From an uncultured Dyadobacter sp. (GTDB taxonomy: Bacteria; Bacteroidota; Bacteroidia; Cytophagales; Spirosomataceae), in the NCBI GenBank assembly GCA_946481035.1, contig CAMLNK010000097.1, positions 1 through 8,997 of the forward strand: a stretch of 8,997 nt of DNA, written 5' to 3'. Below the pieces are notes generated by a model. That model had not been told where the DNA came from. It searched no databases and saw only the letters and a program-made list of their open reading frames with translations. Position 1 is the first letter of the stretch. Each line of letters starts with the position of its first letter. Below, piece after piece: positions 5,545 to 8,997 of this stretch. The position numbers and the translations under genes were made by a program.

Positions 5545-7038
5545 ATGACAAAAGCAATCATTCTGCCACTATTTTTCCTGCTTATTACCTTGATTACCAT
5601 TGATTCCCAGGCACAAACCAAAGAACTTGCCGACCGTCTTTTTAAAGTACACGAAACCTACCGCGAACAAGCACTTACCCAGCGCCGTTTCAAGCAAAAA
5701 GACATCCTTCCGCTAATTTCCAAACGGCAGGGCAATGCAATGTACCAGATCGAGAAAGTGGGAGAATCCTTTGAAGGAAGGGCTATTCAGATGATCAAAA
5801 TCGGGAACGGCAAGAAGAAGGTGCTGCTGTGGACGCAAATGCACGGCGACGAGCCGACCGCTACCATGGCGAGCTTCGACATCTTCAATTTCCTCGAAGG
5901 CAAAAACGACGGTTTCGACGACCTCCGTAAGAAATTGCTGGATAATACTACCCTGTATTTCGTACCCATGCTGAACCCCGACGGTGCAGAACGCTACCAG
6001 CGCCGGACCATGCAGGGCATTGATATGAACCGCGACGCCGCCGCACGCCAGACGCCCGAGGCACAAATCCTGAAAGGCCTCGTAGACCGCCTGAAACCCG
6101 ACTACGGCTTCAACCTTCACGACCAAAGCCCGCGCTACTCGGCAGGCCGCAGTCCGAAAGTGGCGACGATTTCGTTCCTGGCGACTTCCTATGATTATGA
6201 CCTGTCGATCAACGATGTGCGCGAGCGTTCGATGCAGCTGATCGTGGGGATGAACAAGATCCTTCAAAAGTACATTCCGGGCCAGGTAGCACGCTATGCC
6301 GACGATCACGAGCCGCGCGGATTCGGGGATAATGTGCAGAAATGGGGTACTACATTGGTATTGATCGAATCGGGAGGCTATGTGGGCGATCCCGAGAAGC
6401 AATATATCCGTCAGCTTAATTTTATGGCCATCTTGTCGGCACTCGATAAGATTTCGGACAACTCCCTTACCAAAGAGAACCGGGAGGAATATTACAACAT
6501 CCCCGAAAACGGCCGCTGGGTGTACGACCTCGTGGTACGTAATGCGACCGTCCGGCAATCGGGCAAGTCGTTCACCGCCGACCTGGGTATCAACCGCACG
6601 GAAGTCAACTATGCCAATGCCTCCAAGTTCTTTTATTACAGCAAAATCGAAGACTTCGGCGACCTTCATCCGCAGTATGGCAGCCAGGAAGTTGACGCAA
6701 CGGGGCTTACCATCGAAAAAGGAAAGGTTTACCCCACTGCATTTAAGAATGTGAGCGAAATCAGCAAACTCAATGCATTGAACCTTCTCCGGGAAGGCTA
6801 CACCTACGTACGCCTCGCGCCCGACGCCAGCACGCGTGCGCTAGGCCTGTATTTCACCACCACACCCCTGCATATCCTGCGAAGCGGCCAAACGGCACCT
6901 TCGGGCACACCGGGCCTGGGCGCCACCGCTACCTTCATTCTGAAAAAGGCCGGGAAGGTGAAATATGCCGTCATCAACGGTTTCGTGCATGATTTGGACG
7001 ACTTCAATGCCGAAAAAGGACAAGGAATTGTGGAATAA
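5545..7038 (+). CDS. Secreted M14-family zinc carboxypeptidase-like protein
   Basis: The 497-residue protein starts with a signal peptide (hydrophobic core about 4-19, likely cleavage after the SQA at 21-23), so it is periplasmic or exported. The peptidase domain (about 55-300) has the M14 zinc ligands His100 and Glu103 in QMHGDEPTA and His192 in FNLHDQ. Substrate-binding Asn162-Arg163 is in GIDMNRDAA, and the general base Glu275 is in LIESGGY. The NPDGAERYQRR segment (144-154) is also typical. All catalytic positions appear intact, so it should be an active metallocarboxypeptidase or peptidoglycan/peptide amidase. The true substrate is not evident. Residues of about 310-497 form an extra C-terminal region, rich in short beta-like segments, that I cannot assign. 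The gene stands alone, divergent from the his operon and followed by a terminator. A 318-residue antisense ORF inside it is a shadow. Confidence 0.88.
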   Translation: MTKAIILPLFFLLITLITIDSQAQTKELADRLFKVHETYREQALTQRRFKQKDILPLISKRQGNAMYQIEKVGESFEGRAIQMIKIGNGKKKVLLWTQMHGDEPTATMASFDIFNFLEGKNDGFDDLRKKLLDNTTLYFVPMLNPDGAERYQRRTMQGIDMNRDAAARQTPEAQILKGLVDRLKPDYGFNLHDQSPRYSAGRSPKVATISFLATSYDYDLSINDVRERSMQLIVGMNKILQKYIPGQVARYADDHEPRGFGDNVQKWGTTLVLIESGGYVGDPEKQYIRQLNFMAILSALDKISDNSLTKENREEYYNIPENGRWVYDLVVRNATVRQSGKSFTADLGINRTEVNYANASKFFYYSKIEDFGDLHPQYGSQEVDATGLTIEKGKVYPTAFKNVSEISKLNALNLLREGYTYVRLAPDASTRALGLYFTTTPLHILRSGQTAPSGTPGLGATATFILKKAGKVKYAVINGFVHDLDDFNAEKGQGIVE

Positions 7039-7080
7039 GTGGCTGATTTCAGGGAAAATACAATTATCAGAATTTGGGAA

Positions 7081-7109
7081 GGCCGGGAGCAGATGCTTCC
7101 GGTCTTTTT
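7081..7109 (+). terminator. Rho-independent terminator after the M14 peptidase gene
   Basis: A 10-bp stem (GGCCGGGAGC 7081-7090 with GCTTCCGGTC 7095-7104, two G-T pairs) has a 4-base loop AGAT and is followed by TTTTTC on the plus strand. It begins 42 bases after the stop codon of the peptidase. In the minus direction no T-run follows. It separates the peptidase transcript from the HupE/UreJ-M1 unit. Confidence 0.85.
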
Positions 7110-7202
7110 CTTATAAGGCCTTAGTAAAACCGACTAGCCCTATGTAGCATTTTCACCACATTGTTGGTTTACACTACCGAAAGAAATATCTTCGGGTTTA
7201 TC

Positions 7203-7210
7203 TATCTTTG
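7203..7210 (+). promoter_or_regulatory. Bacteroidota-type -7 box for the HupE/UreJ-M1 peptidase unit
   Basis: TATCTTTG is an exact TAnnTTTG match 48 bases upstream of the ATG at 7259. The expected transcription start falls at about 7214-7216. No TTTG lies at ideal -33 distance; TTGG at 7164-7167 is too far upstream for this box. It would fit the imperfect box TATCTTCG at 7187-7194 better, so two alternative promoters are possible. Confidence 0.5.
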
Positions 7211-7214
7211 TCTT

Positions 7215-7229
7215 GACAATTAAATTGTC
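7215..7229 (+). promoter_or_regulatory. Perfect 15-bp palindrome, candidate operator
   Basis: GACAATTAAATTGTC is a perfect palindrome of two 7-base arms around one central base. It sits directly after the predicted -7 box and spans the expected transcription start of the HupE/UreJ gene. That position suits a repressor-type operator. As RNA, the hairpin would be short and AU-rich with no T-run, so it is not a terminator. The binding protein is unknown. Confidence 0.45.
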
Positions 7230-7258
7230 GGACGTAACATTTTCCTAACCCTAGTTTA

Positions 7259-7885
7259 ATGTCCGAGTTCCAGGCTTACCTTCAATTAGGATTCAACCAT
7301 ATCACTGACTCCAACGGCTATGATCATATTCTCTTCATCATGGCCATATGCTCGGTCTACACGCTGGTAGACTGGAAAAAAGTAATCGTGCTGGTAACCG
7401 CATTTACCCTGGGGCACTCCATTACGCTGGCATTATCCACATTGGGTTATGTCAATGTCAACCCGGATGTGATCGAGCTGTTGATTCCCGTTACCATTCT
7501 CATCACCGCTTTTCTCAATTTTTTTTACAGAATCCCAAAGAATACCTATGCGCCCAAAGAGAAGGTGCCGGCATTCAGATACCCGCTCGCATTAGGCTTC
7601 GGATTGATCCACGGGCTGGGTTTTTCGAACTACCTGAGGGCATTGCTGGGCAAGGAAGCGGACATTTTCAACCCGTTGCTAGGCTTCAATATCGGGCTTG
7701 AACTGGGGCAACTCATTATCGTCTTTATTATATTAGTCATCGCGTTCGCGATGATCGAGCTTTTGAAGGTTCAGAAATTAAGCTGGATACAGATATTATC
7801 CGGTATTATTTTTGGAATGGCGCTGTCGCTGATCCTGAATAACGAACTTTTCCGCACACTCGCAGGCATGCCTGTGAACTCATGA
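7259..7885 (+). CDS. HupE/UreJ-family membrane protein
   Basis: This 208-residue polytopic inner-membrane protein has about six hydrophobic segments. Family motifs are NHITDSNGYDHILF (13-26, His14, Asp22, His23), TLGHSITLAL (50-59, His53), FGLIHGLGF (114-122, His118) and FNIGLELGQL (143-152, Glu148). These His/Asp/Glu residues within or near membrane helices are the likely metal-binding positions. HupE and UreJ proteins are linked to nickel or cobalt uptake for hydrogenase and urease, but the many Bacteroidota members of this second HupE/UreJ group have no hydrogenase or urease genes nearby, as here. The transported ion is therefore unproven. The gene has its own promoter box and palindrome, and the M1 peptidase gene follows 28 bases later, so the two are probably co-transcribed. 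The ATG at 7259 immediately precedes the family's usual N terminus. Confidence 0.87.
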   Translation: MSEFQAYLQLGFNHITDSNGYDHILFIMAICSVYTLVDWKKVIVLVTAFTLGHSITLALSTLGYVNVNPDVIELLIPVTILITAFLNFFYRIPKNTYAPKEKVPAFRYPLALGFGLIHGLGFSNYLRALLGKEADIFNPLLGFNIGLELGQLIIVFIILVIAFAMIELLKVQKLSWIQILSGIIFGMALSLILNNELFRTLAGMPVNS

Positions 7886-7913
7886 CAACCAAACTATCTA
7901 TGACCAACCAATT

Positions 7914-8997
7914 ATGAAAAAAACGCTGCTCCCGTTACTAATGCTGCTCGTTTCGCTGTGCACCATGGCACAGCAGCTCCCCACTTCCCCCAATTACCAG
8001 GCCAACGACCGTTTTGAGCAACTGGGCACCACCCTGCCCACACCCAACACCTACCGGACGGCTTCCGGAGCACCGGGTAAGGAGTATTGGCAACAACGGG
8101 CCGATTACGACATTAAAGCCGAGCTCGACGACGACAACCGCCGCATTATCGGTACCGAAACCATTACCTTTTACAATCAGTCCCCGGATGACCTGAAATA
8201 CATCTGGATGCAGCTCGACCAGAACCTTTTCAAAAATGACGGCATTGCCGCTCGTTCGCGCACAGGCACGGTCAACCAGAAAGGAATGAACGTCGACCAG
8301 TTGCAGGAAATGAACAGCGCACGTGGTGCTACACTGGACCCGAAAATCAAATACGGCTACAATATCACCGCGGTGAAGGATAAGGCCGGCAAAGCATTGC
8401 CTTTCACCATCAACGGAACGATGATGCGCATCGACCTTCCAGCTGTGATGAAACCCGGTACTCCATTCGTATTCAGTGTGGATTGGAACTACAATATCAC
8501 CGAATACTACGGCCGTAGCGGCTACGAGTTTTTCCCGAAAGACGGTAATGCCAATTACTTCATCGCGCACTGGTTCCCGCGCATGGCCCCGTACGACGAC
8601 GTGAATGGCTGGAACCACAAGCAGTTCCTCGGCCAGGGCGAGTTTGCGTTGATTTTTGGTAATTATAAAGTAGCCATCACCGTCCCTGCCGACCACGTGG
8701 TAGCGGCCAGCGGCGAATGCCAGAACTACGCACAGGTACTTACTGCCACTCAAAAACAGCGCCTCAAACAAGCTGAAACTTCCAAAACACCGGTGATGAT
8801 CGTGACGCAGGCGGAAGCAGAAAAAGCTGAAAAACGCGAAAACAAGAACCCGGGCAAGAAAACGTGGATCTACAAAGCGGATAATGTACGTGACTTCGCA
8901 TTCGCGAGCAGCCGGAAATTCATCTGGGACGCCATGCAGAGCGATGTTTACAAAAGCGGCCGCAAAATCTGGTGTATGTCGGTTTATCCCAAAGAAG
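7914..8997 (+). CDS. Secreted M1-family metallopeptidase (aminopeptidase N-like), partial at 3' end
   Basis: The frame stays open from the ATG at 7914 to the window edge (361 codons plus one base), so the C-terminal part is missing. The signal peptide is MKKTLLPLLMLLVSLCTMA, with likely cleavage after Ala19. The mature N terminus has the M1 beta-domain entry YWQQRADYDIKAELDDDNR (58-76) and IGTETITFYNQSP (79-91). Further M1 pattern appears in WFPRMAPYDDVNGWNHKQF (220-238), GEFALIFGNYKVAITVPADHVVAASGE (242-268) and DNVRDFAFASS (323-333). The GxMEN and HExxH zinc motifs have not been reached, so catalytic competence cannot be judged. Two upstream ATGs (7882, 7900) are out of frame, which fixes the start. 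It probably removes N-terminal residues from peptides in the periplasm or outside the cell. A 277-residue ORF on the opposite strand (7938-8771) is a shadow. Confidence 0.9.
   Translation, partial: MKKTLLPLLMLLVSLCTMAQQLPTSPNYQANDRFEQLGTTLPTPNTYRTASGAPGKEYWQQRADYDIKAELDDDNRRIIGTETITFYNQSPDDLKYIWMQLDQNLFKNDGIAARSRTGTVNQKGMNVDQLQEMNSARGATLDPKIKYGYNITAVKDKAGKALPFTINGTMMRIDLPAVMKPGTPFVFSVDWNYNITEYYGRSGYEFFPKDGNANYFIAHWFPRMAPYDDVNGWNHKQFLGQGEFALIFGNYKVAITVPADHVVAASGECQNYAQVLTATQKQRLKQAETSKTPVMIVTQAEAEKAEKRENKNPGKKTWIYKADNVRDFAFASSRKFIWDAMQSDVYKSGRKIWCMSVYPKE

Noticed and set aside
5713..6669. 318-residue ORF on the minus strand inside the M14 peptidase gene
   Set aside because: It is fully antisense to a gene with intact M14 catalytic motifs and a signal peptide. 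The translation shows no family motif and the composition of an antisense shadow.
7938..8771. 277-residue ORF on the minus strand
   Set aside because: The plus-strand frame here encodes a signal peptide and clear M1 peptidase sequence continuing to the window edge. The antisense ORF has no recognisable domain.

Overview
The window looks like chromosomal DNA of a Bacteroidota member, most likely a Cytophagales bacterium close to Dyadobacter/Spirosomataceae; that placement is inference. The evidence is a set of TAnnTTTG-type -7 boxes, start codons without Shine-Dalgarno sequences, a group II-type bacterial geranylgeranylglyceryl phosphate synthase, a fused hisIE and Bacteroidota-style secreted M14 and M1 peptidases. 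There are ten substantial protein genes, one of them cut by the right edge, and one very short candidate leader ORF. I see no rRNA, tRNA, CRISPR array or insertion sequence.

Left part, minus strand (about 13-2015). A tiny lipoprotein made largely of Asp-Thr-Thr repeats has its own promoter box and terminator. Upstream of it lies a two-gene unit: a single-pass membrane protein of unknown function joined by an ATGA stop/start overlap to the synthase for archaeal-type glycerol-1-phosphate ether lipids. Before that come a holin-X/YqjE-like two-helix protein and a YvlD-like (holin superfamily IV) protein.

Middle, minus strand (2410-5454). These two membrane genes follow hisH-hisA-hisF-hisIE closely, so they probably share the his transcript. 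The his genes cover the middle of histidine biosynthesis: HisIE for steps 2 and 3, HisA for the isomerase, and HisHF for imidazole glycerol phosphate synthase. hisG, hisD, hisC and hisB are not in the window. Between hisH and its divergent neighbour is a strong terminator hairpin pointing towards hisH. Upstream of it sits an 18-codon ORF (MLTAETYHLHHGLWLSDV) with three His codons in four. Part of this ORF can pair with the 5' arm of the terminator. Together these form a convincing candidate his attenuator with a leader peptide, and it is the main find of the window.

Right part, plus strand (5495-8997). A secreted M14 zinc carboxypeptidase-like protein ends in a clear terminator. After a 220-base gap with a TAnnTTTG box and a perfect 15-bp palindrome at the expected transcription start comes a HupE/UreJ-family membrane protein. 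A secreted M1-family aminopeptidase follows 28 bases later and runs off the window before its zinc-binding motif.
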